Origin: Hemerocallis citrina
Taxonomy: Eukaryota; Streptophyta; Magnoliopsida; Asparagales; Asphodelaceae
Reading direction: 5' to 3'
Length of the DNA stretch: 64,000 nucleotides
Assembly: GCA_017893485.1 (NCBI GenBank)
Contig: CM030368.1
Coordinates: 178,742,504-178,806,503 of the forward strand
Part shown: positions 34,001-45,159 of the stretch, one piece after another
Layout of the letters: each line of letters starts with the position of its first letter
Position numbering within the stretch: the first letter of the stretch is position 1
The notes under the pieces: model-generated
Told to the model about the DNA's origin: nothing
What the model saw: the letters and a program-made list of their open reading frames with translations, nothing else
The model's database searches: none
Made by a program: the position numbers and the translations under genes

Positions 34001-35464
34001 TAACTTGACAACACCAATACCATTCTCAACACTTTCAGCTTCCACATGTGCTGCATTAATTGCCCGTTGGGCCTCTTCAACAGCAGTATCAAAACCAAAG
34101 GACTTATCGATAACCTGTTTCAGTGGACAATAACAACATGAGACAACAAAGACTGAGACTACACCAGTTATATTACCCACCATGCAAGAACATTAATTCC
34201 AAACCAGGAAAAGTGAATATTATGTGAGAAAAGTACCGCAATATCATTATCAATCGTCTTGGGAATGCCAGCAACAGCAACTTTTAGTCCACGTCTTTGA
34301 ATTTCCTGAAAAATAAATTCCCGCAACTCAATGAGCATAAATATTAAGTCTTATTCTAAGATCTCAAACAAACAAAATTCCAAGATTTTAAATAAACTCT
34401 TAGAATGGAAACTAGATCAGCGTTATAATCAAGAAAGCCTTCTATATTAAGGATGCAGTTAAATTATTCATAATGCACAAGCGCCTCATAATCTTACATC
34501 AAAAATTACAGAGGCACCCTTCTGAGTTCCATCACCTCCGATGATATAAACCTGAAAGATAAAAAATTAACTTCTGTTAGATGATCTATTTGAAAGAAGT
34601 GGAAAAGAATGCTGTGCCTATTGGCTCATTTGGAGGGGTATGGACATAAAAAGTATACAGTGAATTTTGAGAATACCTGATTTATTCCACGATCTTGAAT
34701 GCTATCCACTATCTTTGAAGTGTCATGTCCTCCACGTGATGTGCTAAGAATGGTACCTCCTTTTTTGTGAATATCATTCACACTTTTAGGTGTTAATGGA
34801 ATGGTATTGCGGGCATAGAAACCTCTGTACCCTCCCTAACAACACAATCAAATTAGTTTATAAACTTTACTTAATTAACTATGTAAGGAACTAGATTGCA
34901 TGGTTATGTCAGCGGAAGTATGGAATTGTTTTAACTGAGCATCTAAAGAATGAAGACACCAAATTATTACTGGGACAAAAAAAATCAAATTAGTTTATAA
35001 ACTTTTACTGGAATAACTATGTAAGAGACTAGATTGCATGGTGAAGTCAGTAAAGTGTGGAAGTGTTTGTAAACTGAGCATCTAAAGTATATAGTCTATA
35101 GACACTAAATTATCATACACAGTTTTCGCTTCCATAATGAGAGCCACATTTATTCCCTCAATGCATAATAATTGTCATGAAATTTCGAAGCGCCTAGCAA
35201 ACATGTTTTTTAGCCTCATTTATTCTCCTAAAGAATCCAACCAAACGCACCCTTCTGCCATTACCTAAGAAGCTCAACAAGGACATGATGCAACAACACA
35301 GAAACGCAATTTTTTAAAAAAAAAACTACACTAAAATAGTTATTGTTGTGTCAGATTCGTGTGGCCAACACAGCATGGCTAAAATATAGAAGAATCCATC
35401 CTTCGTTGATTAGTCTAGAGAATAGGAAAGGTATCTTTGTTATCAGGAACATGGTGATTTTTGC

Positions 35465-35502
<38 letters not shown>

Positions 35503-35885
35503 ACCCAAAAAAAAAAAAGCCAGATCTCATACCTGTGCAGCTAGGCTGATAGTACATCCATAAGAATAGCATTTTAAAAGTTTTTATTTGTCTCTATTCT
35601 ATGACAGCAAAATTCAAAGCAGTCATATAATAGAGGAACCGATATGAACTTTTTAAGCTACACCTAAACATTATACATTACTACTGCTAATGATGTGATG
35701 CTTCGACTTAGAATTTGTAGCTAACGAACATTTTTTCTGTCTGTAAAGGCAATAAATTCTATGAAACCATCAATAAGTTTAATTATGTTTGAAGAGCATC
35801 AATGTATATTGAGCACTTGTAACACTTAAATAATCCATCAAGCATAATTTGAAATAACCTTAACAAACGGTCTGCAGGTGTTTTC

Positions 35886-35928
<43 letters not shown>

Positions 35929-37981
35929 TAAAGGCAGTTGAATTTGTTAATTCTGCAAGTAGTATTAACAAGAAACTGGTTTTATAATTCAAAATGCTTT
36001 ATAGGCATTCATACTTAACATCACAAATTTATATATTATTTAAAGCGTCATTGATATAAATATCAAACCAAATCATAACAATCGGTTTAAGAAGAACGTA
36101 GTGGTTTACATGAGAGCTATACCAAAAGTGAATAAACCCTCACCTCTATTCCAAGAATTCTGTTAACTCCGTACATGTGAGTCAAGCCACACACTATCTC
36201 TCTAATCACAGTGTTAAGCCCAGGACAAAGGCCTCCACAAGTGACAATACACGCATGCACCTCATCCGATTCAAAATACACCTAAGCACAATTCAAAAAC
36301 ACCAGTCAGTTATCCTCCCAAAATTAACACATGAGAGCATCTGCACTCGTTGGCTATTTTGCCAAAATTTCCAAATTTTGGCAAAAATAGTTGGCCATTT
36401 ACCCAAAATTTGGGTTTCGTATGAACAGTGGTCGGCTATATTTGGGAGACGAAATGGCAATTGCCAAAATATAGCTAACGAAAGATGATTTTACGTCTGT
36501 TTGATCGGACGAAAAATTATCTTTCGTCGCTTTTTTTCCCCATCGAACGGTAAATGATACACCGTCCCAAAAATTGCGGATTTCTCGGACGAGGGATTAT
36601 TTCCCGTCCTTGATTTTTTTTTAAAATTAAAAAACGGTCGGACAGGAGATGAAGCCCCATCCGTTCCATTTTTTTAAAAAAAATCAGAAATGAAGTGGGG
36701 CGGAAGATGAAGCCCCGTCCCATACATTTCTTTCTTAAAAATTTCTGAACGACCCTATAATGATTTCTATGGGTTAAACTTAGGTTTAAATGTTAATTAA
36801 TTAATAATTAAAAAATAATTAGGATTAATTTAACAGTTATTAAGGAATTAATTATGATTTAAAGTTTTTTAAATTTTTTTTTAAATAAGACGGACAGGAA
36901 ATCATTCCCCGTCCGTTCGAATTTTTTCTTTTTTTTGCGTGGGACGAAAAATATTTTTTCGTCTGAGATTTTAAATAGTGAAAAAACTCAAATTTTGGCT
37001 TTCGACGACAACCGCGCAAAGTCATTTTTTACATTTCCATTTGCCAAAAACCCAAAATTTGGCTCTCGACGACTACAGATGCTCTAGGCCGAGTAAAAGT
37101 ACGGGTTAATAATTACATACCCTCTGCCGTGGCCCAGCACGTCTGAAATGGGTCCCTCTGGGACTGGTCTTATGAACCACAATCTACTCAACAACAACAA
37201 CAACACCAACAAACAAATTACCATAAATTCAAATGTTGCAACATCTTAGCAAGGAAACACTCAAACATTCGCAACATTAATAATTACATGCGAAAAAGAG
37301 CGAGAGAGATATACCTTTTGTGCAACTGTGTCATCATGGTTGACAAAAAATTGTCTGATCATCGAAAACAAAATTCGGTAAGCTTCAAAACACAAGCAAA
37401 TCCAATAACAGTAAAATCAAACTACAAATTCAAACAACATACTTGACAACCGAATACGCCGGATTATCTTGCAGTGGATTTGGATACGTCTGAATACCAA
37501 CAACAACAACGAAACTCCATTAATTAACTCAACTCAAAACATAATAATGTAATCAAAACTAAACTCACAAAACACCCATCTTTCCAAACCAAAATTCAAA
37601 CTTTTCAACAACATAATCACAACTCCAAACATAATATAACGATAACCAAACTCATAAAGCTCACAACTTTCCGAACCAAAAACCAAACTTTTCCGCAAAA
37701 TAATCGAATTTACCATAATACCCCAAACTTACAGGAAGATCGCGGATGTAATCAGTGAAGTGAGGCACGTCTTCGAGAACGTAACCCGCGTCGCCGTTGA
37801 CTATCTTTTGCGTCACCGGTTTCTTCGATCCCATCGACGATGGCCTGGAAGAACGGAGATTCGAGTAGGAATTGCTTCTAGAAGGAGGAACGACGGAGGA
37901 GAGCGAGCTCCTCAGATCGAGCAAGTGGTTCAAGCTCGGGCTCTCCGAGATCGGGTCCTGAGGATTGGAAAAAGATCCCAT
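28010..37981 (-). CDS. PFK: ATP-dependent 6-phosphofructokinase, 14 coding exons
   Basis: Catalyses ATP-dependent phosphorylation of fructose-6-phosphate to fructose-1,6-bisphosphate, the committed step of glycolysis; no transit peptide is obvious, so probably cytosolic. Exons (minus strand): 37981-37733, 37489-37443, 37354-37315, 37183-37121, 36281-36144, 34835-34677, 34551-34498, 34305-34237, 34114-33985, 32748-32708, 32265-32041, 31911-31866, 31775-31621, 28225-28010. All junctions keep frame, giving 543 aa. Motifs in order: [13 protein letters not shown] (about 148-160), [20 protein letters not shown] (G after GGD marks ATP rather than pyrophosphate use), PKTIDND with the catalytic Asp, [35 protein letters not shown], and C-terminal [18 protein letters not shown]. 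It resembles the AtPFK3/PFK7 group but has a Ser-rich N-terminal extension of about 50 residues; Met50 is a possible alternative start. Position 334 has Leu where DCC is usual. All splice sites are GT-AG except intron 11 (GC-AG). Confidence 0.95.
28807..29472 (+). repeat. 5' LTR of intronic copia element
   Basis: Carries a long inverted repeat (28914-29029) whose inner 60 bp (28942-29001) is a perfect palindrome. The partner LTR has only one arm of it. Confidence 0.8.
28942..29001. repeat. 60-bp perfect palindrome
   Basis: The left half, agccaaacccgagggggtga followed by tggttgactg, is the exact reverse complement of the right half, centred at gactg|cagtc. Less exact arms extend it to about 28914-29029 (gaatccccctagatc against gatccagggggattc). 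Confidence 0.92.
29520..30620 (+). pseudogene. Copia gag and protease remnants
   Basis: A start-like [14 protein letters not shown] at about 29505-29545 is followed by broken sequence. A CCHC knuckle reads [14 protein letters not shown] at about 30100-30145, within [20 protein letters not shown]. Downstream the protease region is recognisable as MNSGSSFDL (for DSGSS) and, in another frame, [19 protein letters not shown] followed by a decayed VMKG and NLYQL. Integrase and reverse transcriptase are missing. Confidence 0.65.
30934..31600 (+). repeat. 3' LTR of intronic copia element
   Basis: Starts tattgggtttatatcttgca and ends atccttaaca. It contains gcggtcgactg and cagttgaccgtcaccccctc, the single arm corresponding to the palindrome in the 5' LTR. 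Confidence 0.8.
31912..32040 (-). other. PFK intron 11, GC-AG type
   Basis: Minus-strand exon 11 ends SQKIK with AAG followed by gcatga; the acceptor is ctgtctacag before GAACATTTCACA (EHFTKIHK). Using GC as the donor keeps frame and gives the expected protein; no GT nearby does so without meeting the TGA in gcatga. Confidence 0.75.
32343..32668 (+). mobile_element. Non-autonomous Helitron in PFK intron 10
   Basis: Starts TCTCTACTATTATAATGGGA and ends ...AATACTAG. It lies between A (32342) and T (32669), the Helitron insertion rule. A perfect 8-bp stem with 4-nt loop (32638-32657, cacgtgca-cgta-tgcacgtg) lies 11 nt before the terminal CTAG. The interior has repeated ggtaaatattttcg-like segments and no gene. 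Without it intron 10 would be about 116 bp. Confidence 0.88.
35466..35502. repeat. 37-nt poly(C) tract in PFK intron 5
   Basis: An uninterrupted run of 37 C, followed by acccaaaaaaaaaaaa. Length may be unreliable in the assembly. On the transcribed PFK strand it is poly(G). Confidence 0.9.
35882..35930. repeat. (TA)n/(GA)n microsatellite in PFK intron 5
   Basis: About nine TA units followed directly by about thirteen GA units. Confidence 0.9.
36335..37084. mobile_element. Harbinger-like MITE copy A (PFK intron 4)
   Basis: Terminal inverted repeats gagcatctgcactcgt...acgactacagatgctc. Flanks are tga and tag, a mutated form of the TWA target site seen in the other copies. The interior holds several short palindromes of the form acgggaaatcatttcccgt and gacgaaaaat...ttcgtc. 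It fills 750 of the 839 bp of intron 4. No transposase. Confidence 0.75.
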
Positions 37982-38224
37982 TTTTAGTTAAGGAGAAGAT
38001 AAAAGACATGGCTTTTATAGAAGAGGATTCAAGAAAGATGGCGGTTTTGCTTACGACTCTGTTTTTTTGGCTCGTTTTTTTGTTTTGACGAAAGCGATGG
38101 GAAGAAGACGCTGGAGAACGAGGGGAAGAAGAAAGAGGAGGTGGACTTGTGAGACGGAAATGGGGCTGGTTTTGGGGAGGAATTACGAATGTGTCATTTT
38201 TGTTTTTATTTTATTTTCTTATTA
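37982..38224 (-). promoter_or_regulatory. PFK leader and proximal promoter region
   Basis: Upstream of the PFK start codon the minus strand is C/T-rich (cctcctctttcttcttcccc at about 38110-38140), like a plant 5' untranslated leader. A Harbinger-like MITE begins only 244 bp from the start codon, so the core promoter is either in this short stretch or beyond or within the MITE. No confident TATA box position can be given. Confidence 0.4.
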
Positions 38225-38905
38225 GAGCATCCACAGTCTGTTTGCTATATTTGTAAATTTCTCATTTTTTGAGAAATGGCATGCTGCAGTAGTTTGCTAT
38301 TTTGCCATTTTTTAGTAAAATAACTGCAATTCTTTTTCATTTAAGAAATTAATTTGTCATTCTCAAATTATAAGATGCGGTATAACATGTACCGTCCTAT
38401 TTTTTTTTTTAATCCCTTCGGACAGTACAACTTTCCTCGTCCTTTTTTTTTTAATTGAACGGTCAAATTTCGTCGAAAGAAGAAGAAGAAGAATATTTTT
38501 TTTAAAAAAAAAAAAAAAATTAAAAAAAGGGCAAATTCTCGGACGGGACATGTTGTCCCGTCCAGGAATTGAGGAAACTTAGTGGATAGGTTAGGTTAAT
38601 TAATTAGGTTTAGTTAGTTTTTAATTAAGTTTAGGTATTATTATATTATTTAATTTATTTAATTAACATATTTTAATAGTTAATAAGTAATTAATTTTTT
38701 TTTAAACGAAAGAGACAACATGTACCGTATTTCCTATTTTTCAAAAAAAAAATTGCGCGACGGTAAATGTTCTACCGTTCCACGCAAATTTTTTTAAAAA
38801 ATGAGAATATTATAGCAAACAACCACCCACTATAGAGCCTTTCGCTATTTGCTACTACTGCAGCTGCCATTTTTTTTTAAACGAGAAACACCATTGTGGA
38901 TGCTC
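38225..38905. mobile_element. Harbinger-like MITE copy B (upstream of PFK)
   Basis: Terminal inverted repeats gagcatccacagt...attgtggatgctc between TTA (38222-38224) and TTA (38906-38908). The interior has acgggacatgttgtcccgt and ggtaaatgttctaccg palindromes and poly(T)/poly(A) stretches. No coding frame. Confidence 0.85.
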
Positions 38906-40065
38906 TTATGGATCAAGAAAGGATATACTGTACTAGGTAGGATTCTTAATTTTGTTTAATTAGTAGGTGGTTTTAGGAAATATTCTGGAAATGGGGTTTG
39001 ACTACATTTGCCTTTTGGGTCAATTTTTTTTATTTTATTTAACAAATCTCAATTTAAAAAGTTCGATTATTTGTGGTTCCTTTTTAAGGGAAGATAGAAT
39101 ATGCTGGGTATCTGATCAGAAAGATAAATAATTGGTTTTCTATATTCTATAACTTATCAATCAAGTTTTGTTTCTTCACTTGATAACACTTTGCATTTAT
39201 ATTTTATTTTTAGGTATATATTAACAAATTTATGTCGCCTGAAAGGTAACTAAATGTGCACTAGCATGCAAGTTTTGTGCACCGTGCATAAATTTTACTT
39301 TACAAACTATTGTAACACAATTTATTCATCTATGTATTTTTAGAACGTTCGGTATTATAGCGAAGACTGTGTTACTTTAATTTAAGAGGCAAAGTTTGTG
39401 CACATAGTATCGTTCATCCACGAAATATGGAAGTAAAAAAGTAATTTTTTTGTTTGTTCATCATTCCATTCATTCACATAGCTTATTCTAGGTAGAAATA
39501 AGTTGTGCTTGTATATGTTTTTATTATGGATGTTTGGATTGATGTAAAATTAAGAAAATTGTAGAGAATTAATTTTCATGTGTTTTTGTGTGTTTAGATA
39601 GGAGAAAAAGTGAAATTTTTTCCCACCATATGACCAGACATGTATTTTTTTTTAGCTCAAACGTTTTATTCCCAAAAAGTGCGGAATTTGGTTAGTTTAA
39701 TACATTTTTATTTGTTATTTTACTTTATCTTATATTCCTTTTCGTTTTTTGACAAATTTTATACTATCATCCAAACAATTTTTATTCGAAAATATTTTTT
39801 TCAGTACAAGCAACCAAACAAATTTATTGAATATAAATTTTCTTGTAAAATATGTTTTCCTAAGTATTTCAACTTCTACATCAACGTAAATGCTCATTAG
39901 AGTATAACCCAGGTGTAATATTTATTTTTTCTTTTTAATTAAAGTGCAATATACTGTTGAAGCATTACTGTCACTCTTACATAGTCAGAAGCTTATGCAA
40001 AACAATACATTACCGTAACACAAAATAGTAACTGGCAGCTACTCTTTATTATTAATTGCTGGTAA
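38906..40065. other. AT-rich intergenic, no gene seen
   Basis: Nothing coding is supported. At about 39529-39780 the ends ggatgtttggattgatg and tatcatccaaacaattt form a weak inverted pair that may mark a decayed MITE. Confidence 0.3.
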
Positions 40066-41116
40066 TGTTATAAAATCTTGTTTACAAATATCGTTTGTAA
40101 GAAAACCAAATACAATTTAAAAGGCACAAAATCGGAGAAGAAGAAGAAGAAGAAGAGAGAGAAAACAACAAATAAAAAGAAAAGAAAAGAAATAATAAAA
40201 ATACAAACCAAACAATTTGTGTCGAGGCTTGTGTACCACACAGTCTACTTAAAACAGAATTCGCCTCGTTCGGGTGCTGGAATTTGCGTAAGCGTTTGCC
40301 TCCCATGATGCAACGATAAAAGAGTAGATGCAGGCACCATGTCACGCTCTCAAACTGAACATCATTTGAAATTTATCACCGAAGGACCGAAGAATGGAAC
40401 TGGACTTGAAGCACATAACATAGGGGGGAAAGAGAAGAGTTTCTGGTGTGTAGATTCAGGGAAGAGGTGGCCTCTATATCGGGTCGGGATGAAAATCGTA
40501 ACGACAAACAACTCATTAACTGCATCCACTGTAACGGCAGACAACTCCTTTAATGCACCGACTGTAACGGCAGGCAGAAGTTTGAATGCACCATTATAAT
40601 AGAGGAAAAAACCGTTTCTACAATTTAAAACGTGAATAAATGACAGACAAAATCATTTCTGTATTTATTTCAGTCGTTACAAACAAAAAAATCCAAACTA
40701 TAGCAAAAAGAGGCTTTGCACGTGTCCGCAGGATGTGCGGGCGCACACAAGCCGTATGTAATCCGGTTCGAGATTTGCACCCCTCTTGCACGCGCGAGAG
40801 AAAGCCTCTTGACTTACTATCTTACAATGCCAAGAAAGATGTTATTATATATCATCTTCTAATTTCTTTGATTTTTCCAATGTGAGACTAAAATTCCTCA
40901 ACACATTTTCAGAAATGAAACAATCTCACTTAGGGAGACAATTTCTCATTCATCCCTTAACCGTTTGAGAAGTAAATATCTGATTTTGATCTACTCATGA
41001 AGGAGAACACAAATCAATAAAGATCTCTCACTACTTTATAGTGGATCCTACTCAAAAAGATGTCTCAAAATGGTTTGTAAAATGATTTTAATACACCCAT
41101 GACCCATTTTGTAACA
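40066..41116 (-). repeat. 3' LTR of the minus-strand copia element
   Basis: Shares long collinear similarity with 44211-45154, for example gcacgtgtccgcaggatgtg with gcacgtgtctgcataacgtg. Contains a (GAA)n run at about 40136-40156. Confidence 0.8.
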
Positions 41117-43490
41117 TTCCCTACATAAATGAAATTGACGACCACAGACACGACAGACTTGGTGATAGAATTCAGCGGTTGAAAGCTGCATAGGATTGCT
41201 TGTCAATGCTCGCTTTCCAGGATTACTTGTATATCTACTTAGTTTACTAACTGCATAGGCTATGTCTGGTTTTGTACAACTCATCAAGTATATTAGACTA
41301 CCAATGATTTTAGTATTCTACTTGAGAGATACCCTTTTCTTTATTCTTGGATAAATATAAAGTTAGGTCTATTGAAGATCTAGCAATTCCTGAATTATCT
41401 TTATCAAAATTTTCAAGAATATTGTCTATATAATGTGATTGACTTAAAACAAGCTTGTCTGATGTTCTTGTAATTTTAATTTCCAATATAACATCAGCTA
41501 GTCTCATGTCTTTCATGTCAAACCTTGAGTTCAACATGTTTTTAGTAGATTTAATCATCTTATCATTGCTTCCAACATTAATCATGTCATCTACATACAA
41601 GCATATTATGACATATCCACTTTCAGTGTCTTTGACATACACGCATTTATCACATTCGTTGATTTTGAAACAAGTCATCATGACATTGTCAAATTTTTTA
41701 TGTCATTGTGTTGGTGCTTGTTTTAAGCCATATAATGACTTCACCTGTTTACATACTTTCTTTTCTTGTCCTAGAGCTAAAAAACTCTCAGGTTGTTCCA
41801 TATAGATTTCTTCATCTAAATCTTCATTAAGAAAAGCTGTTTTCACATCCATTTGATGTACTTCAAGATTGCACAGGCTGCTATTGCAAGTACCATCCTA
41901 ATAAAATTTATTCTCGTCATAGGAGAATATATATCAAAGTAATCCAGACATTCTTTTTATCTATATCCTTGGATAACAAGTCTTGTCTTATATTTATCAA
42001 ATAATCTATCACTTTTCATTTTTCTCTTGAAAATCCACTTGGAACCTAAAGGTTTACTACCTCGTGGAAGATCAACTAGTTCTCAAGTATGATTTTGCAA
42101 GATAGAATCAATTTCACTCTTAATGACTTCTTTCCATAGAGGACCATCACTAGAGCTCACCGCTTCTTTGAAATTTTATGGTTCACCTTCAAGCATAAAA
42201 TTCAAGAAATCTTGACCAAAAGATTTTTCCGTTCTTGTTCTTTTACTACGTCTAGGTTCCTCCTCAACTTCTTCATTTTGGTTTTCACTATCTTCACTTA
42301 TAGTCGCATGTGTTTGTTTGGAAGAACTCGATTTTTTCTTAGACTTACATGGAAATACACTCAATTATCGTTTTCTTTGGTATATCAGAAATATCGGATT
42401 TGTACACCAAAAATCGATAAGCACTATTATTATGTGCATAGCCAATAAAAATGCAACAACCATTTTGGATCATATTTTCACTTTCTTAGGTGGTGGTACT
42501 GCCACATTGGCAAGACATCCCCACATTTGCAAGTAATTGTAGGATGACTTTTTTCATTTCCATAATTCATATGGAGTTTTCTCTTAAATCTTTTTTTAGC
42601 ACCTTATTCAAAAGGTAGTTAGCAGAAAGAATAGCTTCTCCCCACAAGTTTGGTAGCAAACCAAAACTTATTAATATTGCATTCATCATTTCCGCCAAAG
42701 TACGATTTTTTTGCTCAGTAACACCGTTGGACTGAGGAGAATAAGACGTTGTGGTTTCATGTATAATCTCATGCTTAGCACAAGTTTCAGCAAATGGCAA
42801 TTCATACTCTCTACCTCGGTCACTTCTTAGCGCCTTAATTTTCTTGTTGAGTTGATTCTTAACTTCATCTTTATAGAGAACAAATTTCTCTATCGCTTCG
42901 TCCTTACTTTTAAGCAAATACACATAAGAATATTTTGTGTAATCATCAACAAATGTAATAAAATATTTATTACCATATCTTGTTTGTATCATTTTCAAAT
43001 CACAAATATCAGTGTGAATTAAATCAAGAGATCCAGTGTTTCTTTCAACACTTTTAAACGATGATCTTGTTAGTTATGCCTCAACACAAGTTTCACACGA
43101 ATGTTTGGAATCAATTTGGAATGTTAGTATATGATTCAAGTTAATTAGTTTACGCAAAATATCATAATTAACATGTCCTAGTCTACCATGCCATAAATTA
43201 GAAGACTCAAGCATATAAGTAGAAGAGCTAGCTTTATTGATATTTTTGACCATGGTCATTACATTGAATTTAAACATTCCACCACTTATGTATCCTCTAC
43301 TAACAAAAATTCTACTCTTCGACAAAACAAATTTGTTTGACTCAAACACTAAATAGAATCTATGATTATTAAGCAACGAACCAGATACCAGGTTCTTACG
43401 AATTTCACGAAAATATGCAACATTGTTAAGAGTCAGTTACTTCCCAGAAGTCATCTTCAAGATCACCTTACTTTGGCCCTTGATTATGAA
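41117..43490 (-). pseudogene. Copia pol: integrase, reverse transcriptase, partial RNase H
   Basis: Minus-strand order: pre-integrase with LWHGRLGHVNYDILRKLINL (about 43190-43130); integrase core GNKYFITFVDDYTKYSYVYL, IKALRSDRGREYE and SYSPQSNGVTEQKNRTLAEM (42980-42690); a linker rich in Ser, Lys and Glu (RRSKRTRTEKSF); and a reverse transcriptase with KWIFKRKMK and ICLYVDDMINVGSN (about 41600). RNase H starts LIYLMSCTKPDIAYAVSKLS but is cut off after about 40 residues, before the polypurine tract. Several stops and frameshifts. Confidence 0.8.
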
Positions 43491-43819
43491 GTGGCCGAGT
43501 TCTCCATAAACATTTTCTCCCTATTCTCTAATGGTTCGAAAGTGGAGAACATACTTCTGTTGGAGCATATGTGTCGAGTAGCTCCAATGTCAGTCCACCA
43601 TTCCTTGGGGTTTGAACCCATCAAGTTCACCTCCGAGATCACAGCTGAGAGGTCGATTAGCCCATTGAACTTCTCATGTTTCTCCCCATGAGAGATTGAG
43701 ACAGGTACAACGGCCGGTATTGGCACTCGTGCCATAGCAACAGTCGACACTTGTGTTGCATCATCAGTCGGTACTTGGACCATTTCAGCTACAACAACAT
43801 TCTCTGATGAAGTTGTCAT
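43484..43819 (-). pseudogene. Deleted copia gag fused in frame to protease
   Basis: Starts MTTSSENVVVAEM. The typical N-terminal Gag block SISHGEKHEKFNGL is followed at once by DLSAVISEVNLMGSNPKEWW, which in full elements lies after the zinc knuckle, about 250 residues later. The protease motif is DIGATRHIC (DTG/DSG mutated). The fusion is in frame with no stop at the join (near 43660), so most of gag was lost in one deletion. Confidence 0.75.
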
Positions 43820-43922
43820 TTTAAATATGAAAACACACAACACGAGTATAAATTTTTAGAATAAAAAAAAGAATTAAAAATCCAGGAAATGAAAATTTGT
43901 TTTAAATTTGTTACATATGTTT

Positions 43923-45154
43923 GGTTACAAAATTCGTTTACAAGAAAACAAAATATGATTTGAGAGGCACAAAATGGAAGAAGAAGAAGAAGAAGAAGAA
44001 GAGGGAGAAAAACCAACAAATAAAAAGAAAAGAATAGAAATAACACAGTTACAAACTAAACATTTTGTGTCAAGATTTGTGTACCTCACAATCTCCTTAA
44101 AACAGATTTTTCCTTGTTCGAGTGCTGAAATTTGCGTAGGCGTCTATCTCCCAAGATGCAATGACAGAAGAGTTGACATAAGCCCCACGTCACGCTTGTG
44201 TAACAAAATTACAAACCAACAAATAAAAAGAAATGAAAAGAAATAACAAAATTACAAACCAAACAATTTGTGTCGAGACTTGTGTACCACACAATCTCCT
44301 TAAAACATATTTTGCCTCGTCCGGGTGCTGAAATTTGTGCAGTCGTCTGTCTCCTAGGATGCAACAATAGAAGAGTTGACGCAGGTACTATGTCACGCTC
44401 TCGAACTGAATAGCGTTTGAAATCTATCACCGAACGATCGAAGAATGTAACTGAACTTGAAGCACAGAACATAGGGGGGGGGGGAGAGAAAAGTTACTGG
44501 TGAGTAAATTCAGGGGAGAGCTAGTCTCTATTTATAGGGCCAGGGTGAAAATGGTAAAGGCAGACAACTCATTGACTGCATCCACTATAACGGCAGACAA
44601 CTCCTTTAATGCACTGACTGTAATGGCAAGCAGAAGCTTGAATGCACCACTGTAACGGCGGACATAACTGTTTCTACAGTTTAAAACGTTAATAAATGAC
44701 AGACAAAACTGTTTATGCATTTATTTCAGCCGTTACAGACAGAAAAAAATCAAACTATAGCAAAAAGAGACTGCACGTGTCTGCATAACGTGCGGGCGCA
44801 TACAAGCCGCATGTAATCTGGTCCGAGATCTGCACCCCCCTTGCACGCGCGAAAGAAAGCCTCTTGGCTTTCTATCTTACAATGCCAAGAAAGAGGTTAT
44901 TATATATCCTCTTCTAATTCTTTTATTTTTTCGATGTGGGACTAAAATCCTTCAACTCATTTTCAGAAATGAAATCGTCTCACTTAGGGAGACAATTTCT
45001 TATTCACCCCTTAACCATTTTAAGTAAGTAAATATTTGATTATGATCTACTCATGAAGGAGAACACAAATCAATAAAGATCTCTAGTGGGTCGTACTCAA
45101 AAAGTTGTCTCAAAATGGTTTGTAAAATTGAGTTAATACACCCAGTTTCTAACA
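43923..45154 (-). repeat. 5' LTR of the minus-strand copia element
   Basis: About 180 bp longer than the 3' LTR because of a tandem duplication of roughly 190 bp (about 44017-44207 and 44221-44398), each with acaatctccttaaaaca and a ttgc-taggatgcaa-like box. No tRNA-Met primer site is visible next to it on the minus strand. Confidence 0.72.
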
Positions 45155-45159
45155 GATAA

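Larger units (their letters stand above)
40066..45154 (-). mobile_element. Decayed Ty1-copia element
   Basis: The LTRs are 40066-41116 (3') and about 43923-45154 (5'). On the minus strand the 5' LTR starts TGTTAGAAACTGGGTGTATT and the 3' LTR starts TGTTACAAAATGGGTCATGG. Target duplications are ggtaa (40061-40065) and gataa (45155-45159), four of five identical. Between them lie a shortened gag, protease, integrase, reverse transcriptase and a truncated RNase H. The right-hand duplication overlaps the TAA target of MITE copy C, so the two insertions are directly adjacent. Confidence 0.82.

Noticed and set aside
35351..35572. Gly-rich or Pro-rich small proteins around the poly(C) run
   Set aside because: Created by the homopolymer inside a PFK intron.
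38012..38019. TATAAAAG on the minus strand as the PFK TATA box
   Set aside because: It is only about 31 bp from the start codon, leaving almost no leader, whereas a C/T-rich leader lies upstream of it.
41455..43691. Plus-strand open frames of over 100 codons
   Set aside because: They are antisense shadows of the copia pol on the minus strand.
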